In this document: positions 46,209 through 54,841 of the stretch, piece by piece | How the letters are laid out: every line of letters starts with the position of its first letter | Numbering within the stretch: position 1 is the stretch's first letter | Assembly (NCBI RefSeq): GCF_004116335.1 | Contig: NZ_PDKN01000001.1 | Span: 310,001 to 374,000, forward strand | Source: Candidatus Marinarcus aquaticus | Lineage (GTDB): Bacteria; Campylobacterota; Campylobacteria; Campylobacterales; Arcobacteraceae | Length of the DNA stretch: 64,000 nucleotides | Reading direction: 5' to 3' | Position numbers and translations under genes: made by a program | Notes under the pieces: generated by a model | Seen by the model: the letters and a program-made list of their open reading frames with translations, nothing else | The model's database searches: none | What the model was told of the DNA's origin: nothing

Positions 46209-46541
46209 ATGAAAAAACTTGGAATACTCTTTTTTTTAACAATGAGTTTGCTCTTTGCAAGCAGCAATGAAGTCAAACGAGGGCAGACCTATTACCAATA
46301 TATTTTAAAACCGATGTTGGGATATAATGGGGCAGTTTTTGCTAAAAAACATACTAAAAAAGAGTGGCAAGAGCTCTTTTTAAATGAAGCCGCAGGATTT
46401 AAAAAAGAGTTTCAAGGGGTATCTGATACGTTGGATGCGTTTATGAATCAAAAAAAGTTTTATGACATTCGTAATGACCTAAAGGCCTTTGTCATATATT
46501 ATGCCAAAGACGCTTCAGTCACTCCTTCTTGTCAAGAATAG
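46209..46541 (+). CDS. Small periplasmic protein, cytochrome-c-like but without a heme motif
   Basis: 110 residues with a signal peptide (about 1-18, LFASSNEV). The mature part (RGQTYYQYILKPMLGYNGAVFAKKHTKKEWQELF) resembles small c-type cytochromes in helix pattern but contains no CxxCH, so no covalent heme is expected. A single Cys lies in the last residues (PSCQE). Function unknown. Confidence 0.6.
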   Translation: MKKLGILFFLTMSLLFASSNEVKRGQTYYQYILKPMLGYNGAVFAKKHTKKEWQELFLNEAAGFKKEFQGVSDTLDAFMNQKKFYDIRNDLKAFVIYYAKDASVTPSCQE

Positions 46542-46543
46542 TT

Positions 46544-46837
46544 TTATGCTCGTTGATACGCTTTTAACTTTTTATCCATAAAAAATGTTCCAAATGGAAG
46601 CAGTGAAGCAATAAAAAGTTGTCCGCTAAAGTTCATATTCCAATCGTGTTTTCTCATTGACTCAAATAGAAAAATCATAAAGAGTATAAAAAGTATTCCA
46701 TGTCCCATTCCAACGACTTTAACCGCCTGTGGGAAATCTGCAAAATATTTAAGTGGCATTGCAATAAAAAGAAGGATAATAAAGGAAACTCCCTCTAAAA
46801 AAGAGATCAATCTGAATCGATTCAGTGTTTCTAACAT
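46544..46837 (-). CDS. DUF3817 family membrane protein
   Basis: 97 residues with about three transmembrane segments. The pattern RFRLISFLEGVSFIILLFIAMPLKYF...GMGHGILFILF matches the DUF3817 (YdzA-like) family of small integral membrane proteins. Function unknown. Convergent with the gene at 46209, 2 bases apart. Confidence 0.85.
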   Translation of the reverse strand: MLETLNRFRLISFLEGVSFIILLFIAMPLKYFADFPQAVKVVGMGHGILFILFMIFLFESMRKHDWNMNFSGQLFIASLLPFGTFFMDKKLKAYQRA

Positions 46838-46915
46838 GTGTTACTCCTTACGTGGACATCTTTGAATATCCAAAGAAAATTTTATATAAATAGTATAAAA
46901 AGAAGCTTAACACAT

Positions 46916-47776
46916 CTACACTTGGGAAAAATATTTATCAAGTTCTTCTTGGTTTTGAATGATAAATCCACTGTTAGTAATGTCCGTTTTTTTAGCTGCT
47001 TCATGTGCTAAGACAAGACCTTTGTTGTTCTCTCTGTGGTAAATGTCAGAGGCTCGACAATTGTTTAAATCGGCATCAATGATTTTATACCCTCGAAATG
47101 TTGAGTAGTTCAGAAGTTTCTCTTTAATCTCTTTTTTGAAAATCACAGCTACATCAATGTTTTTTTCAAGAAGATTTTGTAGAAATGCCCAATCATCAAT
47201 CAACTTACCTTTGTGCATTCCTGCTCGAGAATAGGTTAAGTGGTAGTTTGAAGGCAGATTTTTTCTGCTTTTGATGATGTCATATTTGGTGTAATCAAAG
47301 AATTGCACTTGTTTAAAAAAGCTCATGATGTTTTCATATTTTCCTTCTTTAAACTCAAATGCCTCTTTTTCCCATAAAATATCGGACGTACCATTGAGTT
47401 GAATGGCAAGAGAAAGACCCTCTTTGTGTGCTTTTTTTTCAAGTGAACGAATCTCTTTAATCAGTCGTATAAAAAAATCATCTCTTTGCAGTAGAAATTT
47501 AAAGGTTCGTTTGAGTCGAGCTTGTTTGATGCGATTTTTTGCAAAATCACTGTTTTTTAAAATACCTTGATGATAGATACATGAGGTCGCACATCCATTG
47601 GTGGCTTTTTTACATAAATTAATTTTACTTAAATTAATTGCTTTGTCATCGTACTCAATACCGTAATATGCAGCATTCATAATGTTTTTTTGTGGTGCTA
47701 AGTACAAAGTACCAATCATGTGTGTGGAGTTTTTATTAACCGTTAATAGTGAAGTAGTATTATAGTTGTATGTCAC
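46916..47776 (-). CDS. GP88-family protein (phage gene-88 homologue) on the chromosome
   Basis: 286 residues. The segment MIGTLYLAPQKN, then a cysteine cluster LCKKATNGCATSC (C-x6-C-x3-C), ARLKRTFKFL, FIRLIKEIRSLEKKA and IQLNGTSDILWE, follows the layout of mycobacteriophage gp88-type proteins, which have no known function. The GTG at 47774-47776 is preferred: GAGGG lies 7 bases before it, and the longer in-frame TTG start lacks a ribosome binding site. That GAGGG is inside a hairpin. It lies downstream of the selD-like gene on the same strand. No other phage gene is nearby. Confidence 0.65.
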   Translation of the reverse strand: MTYNYNTTSLLTVNKNSTHMIGTLYLAPQKNIMNAAYYGIEYDDKAINLSKINLCKKATNGCATSCIYHQGILKNSDFAKNRIKQARLKRTFKFLLQRDDFFIRLIKEIRSLEKKAHKEGLSLAIQLNGTSDILWEKEAFEFKEGKYENIMSFFKQVQFFDYTKYDIIKSRKNLPSNYHLTYSRAGMHKGKLIDDWAFLQNLLEKNIDVAVIFKKEIKEKLLNYSTFRGYKIIDADLNNCRASDIYHRENNKGLVLAHEAAKKTDITNSGFIIQNQEELDKYFSQV

Positions 47777-47780
47777 AAAT

Positions 47781-47805
47781 ATGCCCTCATGAAAAAATGA
47801 GGCAT
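47781..47805 (-). promoter_or_regulatory. Hairpin masking the ribosome binding site of the GP88 gene
   Basis: On the minus strand ATGCCTCAT and ATGAGGGCAT pair with one bulged G around a T-rich loop. The GAGGG preceding the GTG start lies in the second arm, so translation might be controlled by folding. Confidence 0.4.
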
Positions 47806-47869
47806 AATTGTAGCAGGACAAAGTAAAAAAAAGATAAAAAAATGCAGTAAAAATCTTTTAATTTTCAAA

Positions 47870-48901
47870 TCAATAGACAATGAGAGCTGAGATGCCTCTG
47901 GGAATAACTTCTCCAATAATTCTGGCATAGCCAAAAGTCAGCTCTTCAATCTCTTTGATATACTCTTTGGCATCCTCTTTATTCATGGCAATCAGAAGTC
48001 CCCCCGATATTTGTGTATCACAGTATATCAGTTTACATTTACTTGTATTGCACATAATGGTTAAGTGTTCATCAATATAATCCATATTTTGCATGGTTTC
48101 TATTGGAATGACATCTTGGTCAGCAAGCTCTTGTGCTAAAGGTGCAACAGGCACTTCTCCGCAATGAATATTATATGAAGTAAATGGGGTAGTTGACGCC
48201 AATGCATGTCCCAATAAACCTTGATATGAGACAGTGGTACAGGCACTGACATCATATTTTTTCATAATTTGTGATGGCAAGTAGTTTAATGACTCCATAA
48301 TGTGTGTTGCCTCTTTGATGGTATTACTGTCAAGTAAGTCTTTTTTAATAGCTGAAGTAAGAATCCCCATACCTAAAGGTTTTGTTAAAACCAATACATG
48401 TCCTATTTTTGCAGTATTATTCTTGTAAATATTTTTAGGATGAAGTGTCCCTAAAACTGAGAGTCCATACATCAGTGAAGAGGAGTTGATACTGCCATAA
48501 GCCATAGAGACACCACCACATTCTTTGATTTTTTCATCGCCACCTTTTAGAATTTCATTGTGTAAAGCTTTGTCATTTATGGAGGCATTATACCCCAAAG
48601 TACTCATTGCTGTTTTTACTGTTGCACCCATAGAAAACAGAGATGATAAAGAGTGTGCAGCAGCAATTTTGCCATAGCTATAAGGATTATCAACCATGGG
48701 TGCTAATAACTCTTGAGTTTGCACCAATGCTTCATTTTCATTGAGTTGATAAACTGAAGCATCTTCGAGTGTTTCAGGACCAATAAGTAGATTTTTATTT
48801 TGTGCACATGAGTGACAAACGTGTTCTAAGTTTACAGCATCATATTTTGTCATATGTTCTTGAGTCGGTAAGAGTTTTGTTAAGGGATAGTCTCTGTTCA
48901 T
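47870..48901 (-). CDS. SelD-like protein with a lost active site (selenophosphate synthetase paralogue)
   Basis: 343 residues aligned along their length with selenide, water dikinase: LLIGPETLEDASVY, MVDNPYSYGKIAAAHSLSSLFSMG, TKPLGMGILTSAIKK, GLLGH and CDTQISGGLLIAM. Catalytic features of E. coli SelD are missing. The GCGCK loop (Cys17/Lys20) is not recognisable. The metal/ATP Asp of SDIFAMGG is Ser (SSLFSMG). TDVTGFGLLGH is TTVSYQGLLGH, and AGGHS is AYGSI. Selenophosphate synthesis is therefore unlikely. It may have a new role or be a decaying gene, but the frame is intact. Confidence 0.8.
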   Translation of the reverse strand: MNRDYPLTKLLPTQEHMTKYDAVNLEHVCHSCAQNKNLLIGPETLEDASVYQLNENEALVQTQELLAPMVDNPYSYGKIAAAHSLSSLFSMGATVKTAMSTLGYNASINDKALHNEILKGGDEKIKECGGVSMAYGSINSSSLMYGLSVLGTLHPKNIYKNNTAKIGHVLVLTKPLGMGILTSAIKKDLLDSNTIKEATHIMESLNYLPSQIMKKYDVSACTTVSYQGLLGHALASTTPFTSYNIHCGEVPVAPLAQELADQDVIPIETMQNMDYIDEHLTIMCNTSKCKLIYCDTQISGGLLIAMNKEDAKEYIKEIEELTFGYARIIGEVIPRGISALIVY

Positions 48902-49012
48902 CCGGGATCACTTTATTTAATTAAGTCATAAATTTTACACTGTTTTTTTTAAAATGAGATAAATAAAGTCAAAATTTATTTACCTTTTTAAAAACATTTC
49001 ATTAATGTGATA

Positions 49013-49681
49013 TTAGCTCTGTTCCTCATCTAAAGCTTGTGTGTTAAAATGGTATGTCTTATGAGCAGTTTTAACTAAGATATTCTTTTCTGCAAGCTCT
49101 TTAAAGAGTTTAATTAAAGTAGGTTTAGAGATAGATATCTCATTCATAATATCACCATAAGAAGCCACCAAAGTATTATCATAATTTAAATTGGAAATGA
49201 TATATCGTATTACTTCAACTTGTTTAGAGTCAGTGACTGCTGAAATTGTTTTGATGACATTATTATTCTTCTCTATCTCTTTTTTTTGAATAAGAGGCAG
49301 TAAAATATCATGTAAAGTATTTAAAAGCTCTTTGATATTAATCGGTTTTACAATATAGTTTTCTACTTTGAGTTTTATTGCATCAAGTAAATATTGTGTA
49401 TCGGTGTGTGCTGTGGTTAAAATAGTAGGGATATGATGACCTTGCTCTTTGAGTGTTCGTAAGAAATCAATGCCATTTTCATTTTCAAGTAAAATATCTG
49501 AAACGATGACATCAATTTTTTCATTTTCTAAAACTTTCAAAGCTTCTTCAGAAGTATGTACGGCAAATACTTTATGCAAAAAGTCTTCTAAGATATCTGT
49601 TGTATGAGTCAGTAAGTTGTCATTATCCTCTAAATAAAGAATATTAAATTGATTCAATATGTTCAAATCTCTATTTTTCAT
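49013..49681 (-). CDS. Response regulator with a C-terminal winged-helix-like domain
   Basis: 222 residues from the ATG at 49679-49681. The receiver domain has the LEDND acidic pair, Asp62 (VSDILL), TTAHT and the VKPI lysine. A helical linker follows, then an HTH-like end (YGDIMNEISISKPTLIKLFKELAEKNILV) unlike the usual OmpR or NarL outputs. It overlaps the kinase gene by 11 bases. It is the third gene of a binding-protein/kinase/regulator operon divergent from fdh, and so a candidate regulator of formate dehydrogenase. Confidence 0.85.
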   Translation of the reverse strand: MKNRDLNILNQFNILYLEDNDNLLTHTTDILEDFLHKVFAVHTSEEALKVLENEKIDVIVSDILLENENGIDFLRTLKEQGHHIPTILTTAHTDTQYLLDAIKLKVENYIVKPINIKELLNTLHDILLPLIQKKEIEKNNNVIKTISAVTDSKQVEVIRYIISNLNYDNTLVASYGDIMNEISISKPTLIKLFKELAEKNILVKTAHKTYHFNTQALDEEQS

Positions 49682-51272
49682 TTGTAGTTTCCTTTTGTGC
49701 AATCGGTATTTCTATGATAAACAGTGTGCAGTCTTCAAATACTTTGTCTATTTTGTAGTAGACATTTTTACACTTAATCGAACCTCTCATGTGTTTTTCG
49801 ATGATCTGTTTAGACATATACAAGCCTATTCCTGTTCCATTACTTTTATACTTTGTGGTATAGTATGGCTCAAATATTTTTGGCAGTACTTCAGGCAAAA
49901 TACCACCACCATTATCATAAATGCTTATTTTAGCTTTTTCATTGATACGTTTGACAATCACCTTGATTTGTCGATTGTTCTCTTTTGTGGCACTGAGTGC
50001 ATCTTTTGAATTAGATATTATATTTAAAAATACATGAGAAAGTTCATTATAATAACCCAATATACTAATTTCCTCTTTTAGAGTGAGTGAAAAGGTAATT
50101 TTCTCTTGTTCCAGTACATATTTAGAGAGATCAAAGGAGTCGTTGATACACTCTTTAAGACTGAATATTTCTTTGCTTTTATTGGGTTTAAAGAAGTTTT
50201 GGAAATCTTCTAAAGTATCCGACATATTGTTGGCTAAATGCATCGCATCTTGTGCTTTTTTTTCTATGTATTCTTCATCCAGTTTGCCCATTTGAGCTTT
50301 GAGTTGAAAGCTTTGAATGATGACTAAAATTGCGCCAAGAGGTTGCCTCCATTGGTGGGCAATATTTGCAATCATTTCTCCTAAGCTTGCTAATCGGGCT
50401 TGTTGAAACATAATTAAATCTTTTTTACGATTACTGTCTACTTCATATTTGACTCTTTTTTCAAGGTTTTCATTGAGTTTTTGCAGTTCTTTTGTTTTTT
50501 CATCTACTGTATCTTCTAAACCAATGTGCAATTTTTTAAAGTTATTAATCAATAAAATAGAGAGAATAATGGATGAACAGAATACAAAAATAATGGAGAA
50601 ATTTAAAATCATTGTTAAAACGTTAAAGACTTTTTGTGTGTCTCTTTTTTCATTAATTGCTAAGTTCAAGTCATAATTGATTAGGTTCGTAATATAAATA
50701 TTTATTGAGTTTATTTGAGAATAGATACGGTCAATTAACTCCACAGAGAGTTTGCCATTACTGTTGTTAAGCTCTTCAATGGTTTGCAAATCTTTATTGA
50801 GTTGCTGGATTTTATTATCCACATTTCGAATGATATTTATTTTCAAAATATTATTATCTGTTGAGAGTTTTTTGAACGAAAAAATCTTTTTAATATAATA
50901 CGTTATAAATGTGGGTTCAAACTCTTTATTATTGGAAGTTTGGATGTATTCATTCCAATTTTTTTCAATGAGTTGTTCTCCTAAAATGATGACATCTTTC
51001 GCTTGTGTAGCGTTAAGATTATGTTGTTGCAACTCATACAAGGTATCATAAATATTTATCTTATACGCATCTTTTATGATTTCAAGTTTCGTTAAAGGTT
51101 TTGTACGTTTTTCAAAAAGAATATCAAAGTCATTTTTAAGGGCATAAATAGAGATTTGAGATAGGATAATAATACTGATCATACCTCCTGTAATGACTAA
51201 AATCAAAAAGGATGTTTTAAATGAAAATGAGAGTGTATCAAAAAGAGAAAAAAGTTGTCTTATTTTATTCAT
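49671..51272 (-). CDS. Membrane sensor histidine kinase
   Basis: 533 residues. TM1 is at about 18-42 and TM2 at about 260-285, enclosing a roughly 215-residue helical periplasmic domain. A coiled coil follows, then the phospho-acceptor NIAHQWRQPL with His306. The ATPase has NIISNSKDAL, DNGGGI and GTGIGLYMSK. The ATG at 51272 overlaps the stop of the binding-protein gene (ATGAATAA). A periplasmic binding protein encoded next to a kinase with a large periplasmic domain suggests ligand-loaded protein as the signal. Confidence 0.88.
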   Translation of the reverse strand: MNKIRQLFSLFDTLSFSFKTSFLILVITGGMISIIILSQISIYALKNDFDILFEKRTKPLTKLEIIKDAYKINIYDTLYELQQHNLNATQAKDVIILGEQLIEKNWNEYIQTSNNKEFEPTFITYYIKKIFSFKKLSTDNNILKINIIRNVDNKIQQLNKDLQTIEELNNSNGKLSVELIDRIYSQINSINIYITNLINYDLNLAINEKRDTQKVFNVLTMILNFSIIFVFCSSIILSILLINNFKKLHIGLEDTVDEKTKELQKLNENLEKRVKYEVDSNRKKDLIMFQQARLASLGEMIANIAHQWRQPLGAILVIIQSFQLKAQMGKLDEEYIEKKAQDAMHLANNMSDTLEDFQNFFKPNKSKEIFSLKECINDSFDLSKYVLEQEKITFSLTLKEEISILGYYNELSHVFLNIISNSKDALSATKENNRQIKVIVKRINEKAKISIYDNGGGILPEVLPKIFEPYYTTKYKSNGTGIGLYMSKQIIEKHMRGSIKCKNVYYKIDKVFEDCTLFIIEIPIAQKETTNEK

Positions 51273-52407
51273 GTTCAATCTCTTTAAAGCGGTTATTTTT
51301 ATATTCAAACAAGTATGTTTTATGAAGCAGTTGAGAGTTTTTAAACTCTGCATGAATTCCATCGAGATAGTTCTTTGGCAATTTTTGAATGGTTTGTAAG
51401 AATTTTTTTCGGGTGATGTATCCATTGATATTTTTAAGCGTCATCACAACGGTTTTGGCAGCAATAAATGATTCCAAAGAGATAAATCCAAGTGGAATAT
51501 CAGGATTATATTCATGCATTCGTTGTATATACTCTTTTATAATAGGAATATTGGTATTGGTATAACTGGGTACAACTTCAGAAAAAATAAGGTTATTGGT
51601 TTTATAATTGAGTTCTTTGACCATTGCATTGGCATCACTAAAAGAGAGATTACAAAAGAGGGTGTTTTTAAAATTAGGATGCTGTTCAGCTTTTTTTATA
51701 AACATGGCATTGGCTTTATACGCTCCCACCATAATAACTGCTTCGGGTTTTGTTTGTTGGATTTCATGAAACGCATGACCTATGGAGAGGGTATTTCTCT
51801 TATATGTTCCTTCCGCAATGAGCTCTAAATTGTACTGTTTTAAAGCATGAATCAGTGAAACATATCCCTCTTCTCCATAATCATCATTTTGATAAAATAC
51901 AGCAAATTTATTTAAACCTTTTTTGCGGTGCAAATAATCAATGAGTTGTTCTATTTCTTCTTTATAAGAGCTTCTGATATTGATGATGTTTTCATAATAC
52001 TCTTTACGTAAAAACTCTCCACCAGTAAAAGGTGCAATAAAAGGGATGGGATTATTCTCAATCATTGGTAATATATTTTTAACTGTGGGTGTTCCAACAA
52101 AACCAAAAAGTGCAAATAAATTTTTCTTTTTCAACAGCTGAGAGATGTTTTCAGATGTTAAAGTTGGTTCATATTTATCATCAAGTGTGAGAAGCTCAAT
52201 TTGTTTGTCTTTAAGAAGTTGATGTTCATTTGCATATTTAAAGTAGGCATTTGCACCCGCCTCAACAGATTCACCCCACTTATACATTATTCCAGATTTA
52301 GGCAGAGAAGAGCCTAATAGTATTGTTTTTGTGTTGAATATTTGCTCTTTTAAATTGAAGTATATGATTGTCAAAAGCATAACGACGATGAATAGAATAC
52401 GAAACAA
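51265..52407 (-). CDS. Periplasmic amino-acid/amide-type binding protein for signalling
   Basis: 380 residues. An N-terminal hydrophobic signal or anchor (about 1-18) is followed by a type I periplasmic-binding fold of the Leu/Ile/Val-binding class: ILLGSSLPKSG, GANAYFKYANE, LTLDDKYEPT and FAVFYQNDDYGEEGYVSLI. No ABC transporter genes are adjacent; a kinase and a regulator are. It therefore probably presents a ligand to the kinase and does not serve uptake. First gene of the operon divergent from fdh. Confidence 0.85.
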   Translation of the reverse strand: MFRILFIVVMLLTIIYFNLKEQIFNTKTILLGSSLPKSGIMYKWGESVEAGANAYFKYANEHQLLKDKQIELLTLDDKYEPTLTSENISQLLKKKNLFALFGFVGTPTVKNILPMIENNPIPFIAPFTGGEFLRKEYYENIINIRSSYKEEIEQLIDYLHRKKGLNKFAVFYQNDDYGEEGYVSLIHALKQYNLELIAEGTYKRNTLSIGHAFHEIQQTKPEAVIMVGAYKANAMFIKKAEQHPNFKNTLFCNLSFSDANAMVKELNYKTNNLIFSEVVPSYTNTNIPIIKEYIQRMHEYNPDIPLGFISLESFIAAKTVVMTLKNINGYITRKKFLQTIQKLPKNYLDGIHAEFKNSQLLHKTYLFEYKNNRFKEIEHE

Positions 52408-52470
52408 AAGAAGTTCTCCAATTTAAAGTGATACAAAACTGCACACATCATTTAATATATTGAAAAATAA

Positions 52471-52488
52471 GTAAAATATATTTTACCA
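52471..52488. promoter_or_regulatory. Operator-like palindrome A between the sensor operon and fdh
   Basis: GTAAAATATATTTTACCA includes a perfect 16-bp palindrome (52471-52486). It is identical at 17 of 18 positions to site B 53 bp downstream, which is about five helical turns. Confidence 0.6.
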
Positions 52489-52508
52489 TTTAAGATATAT
52501 TAAAGAGT

Positions 52509-52514
52509 TATAAA
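52509..52514 (+). promoter_or_regulatory. Possible fdh operon -10 box
   Basis: TATAAA lies between the two operator-like palindromes. Transcription would start near 52521, just before site B, placing site A over the -35 region. This is an AT-rich region, so the assignment is tentative. Confidence 0.35.
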
Positions 52515-52523
52515 AATAAAATG

Positions 52524-52541
52524 GTAAATTATATTTTACCA
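52524..52541. promoter_or_regulatory. Operator-like palindrome B just before the fdh operon
   Basis: GTAAATTATATTTTACCA is nearly identical to site A. With flanking bases it forms TGGTAAA (52522-52528) and TTTACCA (52535-52541) arms. It ends 13 bases before the ATG at 52555, so a bound protein or RNA hairpin here would affect both start and translation. Confidence 0.6.
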
Positions 52542-52554
52542 AAAGGCATATTTT

Positions 52555-54225
52555 ATGCAGGAATTTATCTATTATAACCCCAATTCTTTAGAATTTCCCT
52601 TAAATGAAGAGGTTTTAATCTCTTCAACCCTCAAAGAGTTAAAAGAGATTAACTGTATTGTCTCCAACAGTGATCAAGTCAATGCACAAGTGGTAGCAAA
52701 AGAGATTGATTTTTATATTCAAAATTCACAAGACAATTTGAGCAATAAAATGAAAAATGTGGGAAAACTCTACAAAATAAATGCGTTGCGTTTTGATTTA
52801 TCTTTAGATATGGAACAAGAACTTCAAGTTGATAACCGAGTTTTACTCATTGGAACACAAGAGCAAAAAGATGATTTTTTAGGTTCTAAGTTGGCTTTAG
52901 AGTTCGAGTTTTATCATATTGATGCCTCTATTTTAAAAATGATCGATGGACATATGGGATCTTTTGAAGTTATAGTTGATAATGATGGTAAAGAAACCGT
53001 TCTTAAAGTATCACAAATTGTTTGGTTTGATGCCACAGAAACATTTGATCGTGCGGGGATTTATGATCCAATATCAAGCAGTCATGATGATGTCTTTGAA
53101 CAACTTCTTCAAAATACAAAAGGGCATATTTATAAAAAATTTATTACATATGATAGTTCTATTTGTCAATATCATGATAGAAGAGATGAGGTCTGTGCTC
53201 AATGTGTCAATGTTTGTCCAACGGTTGCTATTACAAAAGATGATGAAAATAAACATCTTATTTTCAGTGATATTGACTGTTTAGGGTGTGGTGGATGTAT
53301 CTCAGTTTGTCCAAGTGGTGCTTTGGATTATGCCCCCATGAACACAGAGAGCTTTTTCCAAATTTCCAGAATGTATGAAGGACATACTCCTTTAATTATC
53401 CCTGCTAAAATGAATATCCATGAAATCAATATTGAACTCAAGGAACACGTGCTTCCCTTGAGCATTGAGGGTGAGAAGTTTTTAGATGAAAGTAAACTAT
53501 TAACTCTTTTACAAGAGAGCGGTTCTCAAATTGTTTTTTATACCGACTTCCTATCAAAAGGTACCACCGATGCCATTGATATCTTAAATCAAATTTATAA
53601 GAAAAAATACAACTGTAAAGCCATCCTTGTTGCTCAAAATGAACAGGAGTTACAAGCAGCCCTACAAGAGGTGCAATTTGTAGAAAACTCACGATACTCT
53701 ATCAATCAAACCACAGAGAAAAAAAGAGAGAACTTTGCCATTCGACTTGAAAAGATTGTAGATGGTCAAGACTTAGGTCGAGTTATCACTGGACCAAGCG
53801 TGCACTATGCTAAGGTTAATGTAAACGAAGCAAACTGTACTCTATGTCTTTCATGTGTTGGGGCCTGTAACGTAGATGCACTTATTGCAGATGCAACAGA
53901 TAACACTTTACAACTCAATTCAAGTTTGTGTACAGCCTGTGGTTATTGTGAACTCTCCTGTCCCGAAAAAGATTGTTTGAGTATCGAGCAAGATATGATA
54001 GAACTTCAACCTTCATGGTTTACTTACAATGTATTAGCACAAGATGAACTCTTTGCTTGTGTGGAGTGTGGCAAAGAGTTTGCAACCAAAAAAGCTGTTG
54101 AAAAAATTGCACACATGATGTCACCGATTTTTTCAAAGATGAGCAAAACAAAAGAGAGAACACTTTACTGTTGTGAAGATTGTAAAGCAAAATTAATGAT
54201 ACAAGAGGGATTATTACATGCATAA
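52555..54225 (+). CDS. Four-cluster ferredoxin-like protein of the fdh operon
   Basis: 556 residues. The first 195 residues are an unassigned domain. Two 4Fe-4S motifs follow (CAQCVNVCP and CLGCGGCISVCP, about 215-255), then a 140-residue spacer, two more (CTLCLSCVGAC and CTACGYCELSCP, about 425-470), and a C-terminal zinc-ribbon-like pair (CVECGKEF...CCEDCKAK). No signal peptide, so it is cytosolic. As first gene of the fdh operon it probably carries electrons for, or helps assemble, formate dehydrogenase. It overlaps the chaperone gene by 8 bases. Confidence 0.85.
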   Translation: MQEFIYYNPNSLEFPLNEEVLISSTLKELKEINCIVSNSDQVNAQVVAKEIDFYIQNSQDNLSNKMKNVGKLYKINALRFDLSLDMEQELQVDNRVLLIGTQEQKDDFLGSKLALEFEFYHIDASILKMIDGHMGSFEVIVDNDGKETVLKVSQIVWFDATETFDRAGIYDPISSSHDDVFEQLLQNTKGHIYKKFITYDSSICQYHDRRDEVCAQCVNVCPTVAITKDDENKHLIFSDIDCLGCGGCISVCPSGALDYAPMNTESFFQISRMYEGHTPLIIPAKMNIHEINIELKEHVLPLSIEGEKFLDESKLLTLLQESGSQIVFYTDFLSKGTTDAIDILNQIYKKKYNCKAILVAQNEQELQAALQEVQFVENSRYSINQTTEKKRENFAIRLEKIVDGQDLGRVITGPSVHYAKVNVNEANCTLCLSCVGACNVDALIADATDNTLQLNSSLCTACGYCELSCPEKDCLSIEQDMIELQPSWFTYNVLAQDELFACVECGKEFATKKAVEKIAHMMSPIFSKMSKTKERTLYCCEDCKAKLMIQEGLLHA

Positions 54226-54826
54226 TGAACAAATAAACCAAGCCAGAGTCTTTATTTATAACATATTAGCAATGTTATTTGTAGAAAGTCATGTAGAACA
54301 TAATGCAGATAAAATTGTTCAAAATTTAGAAGTTCTTAGTGAAAATTCATTTGATGATGAAGTGGAAGAGGCAGTAAAATGTCTGCTTGAATATATTCAA
54401 GCAGAGGGTGTAAAGAGTTTGTATGAAAATTTTCAGAAACTCTTTTTAGTACCATTTGGAGAATATGTCTCTTTGAGTTGTTCTCAATATCATGAACAAA
54501 GAGAAGCAGGTTTGATGCTCATAAAGGTTCGAGATATATTGGCAAAAACTAAAATCAGAAAAGATGAGACACTCTTTAAAGCACAAGAAGATGATTTTGG
54601 ATTTTTATTTACTTTGAGTGCTTATTTGATTGAGCAACAACAAATAAACGAAATAAAAGAGGATTTACAAAAACAGCTTTTTTTAGAGGTGATTAATCCT
54701 TATATTGATCATTTATCAATGGAGTTAGAGAAATCAAAAAACCCCATATATATCCATGCATCTACAATTTTAGCAAACTTTATACAGTTTGAACGAAGCT
54801 ATTTAAAAATCATTAAAGCGGCCTAA
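54218..54826 (+). CDS. TorD-family chaperone for formate dehydrogenase
   Basis: 202 residues, all-helical. The TorD/DmsD-like core includes YENFQKLFLVPFGEYVSLSCSQY and KIRKDETLFKAQEDDFGFLFTLSAYLIE, the conserved region of molybdoenzyme-specific chaperones (the usual E-P-x-D-H motif is represented by AQEDDFGFL). It would bind the Tat signal or apo-FdhA until the molybdenum cofactor is inserted. Its ATG overlaps the preceding stop (ATGCATAA). Confidence 0.82.
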   Translation: MHNEQINQARVFIYNILAMLFVESHVEHNADKIVQNLEVLSENSFDDEVEEAVKCLLEYIQAEGVKSLYENFQKLFLVPFGEYVSLSCSQYHEQREAGLMLIKVRDILAKTKIRKDETLFKAQEDDFGFLFTLSAYLIEQQQINEIKEDLQKQLFLEVINPYIDHLSMELEKSKNPIYIHASTILANFIQFERSYLKIIKAA

Positions 54827-54841
54827 GTAGCATAAGAGAGT

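Noticed and set aside
46916-48901. A prophage or phage remnant around the GP88 gene.
   Set aside because: No integrase, structural, lysis or replication genes, no attachment-site repeats, and the neighbours are ordinary chromosomal genes.
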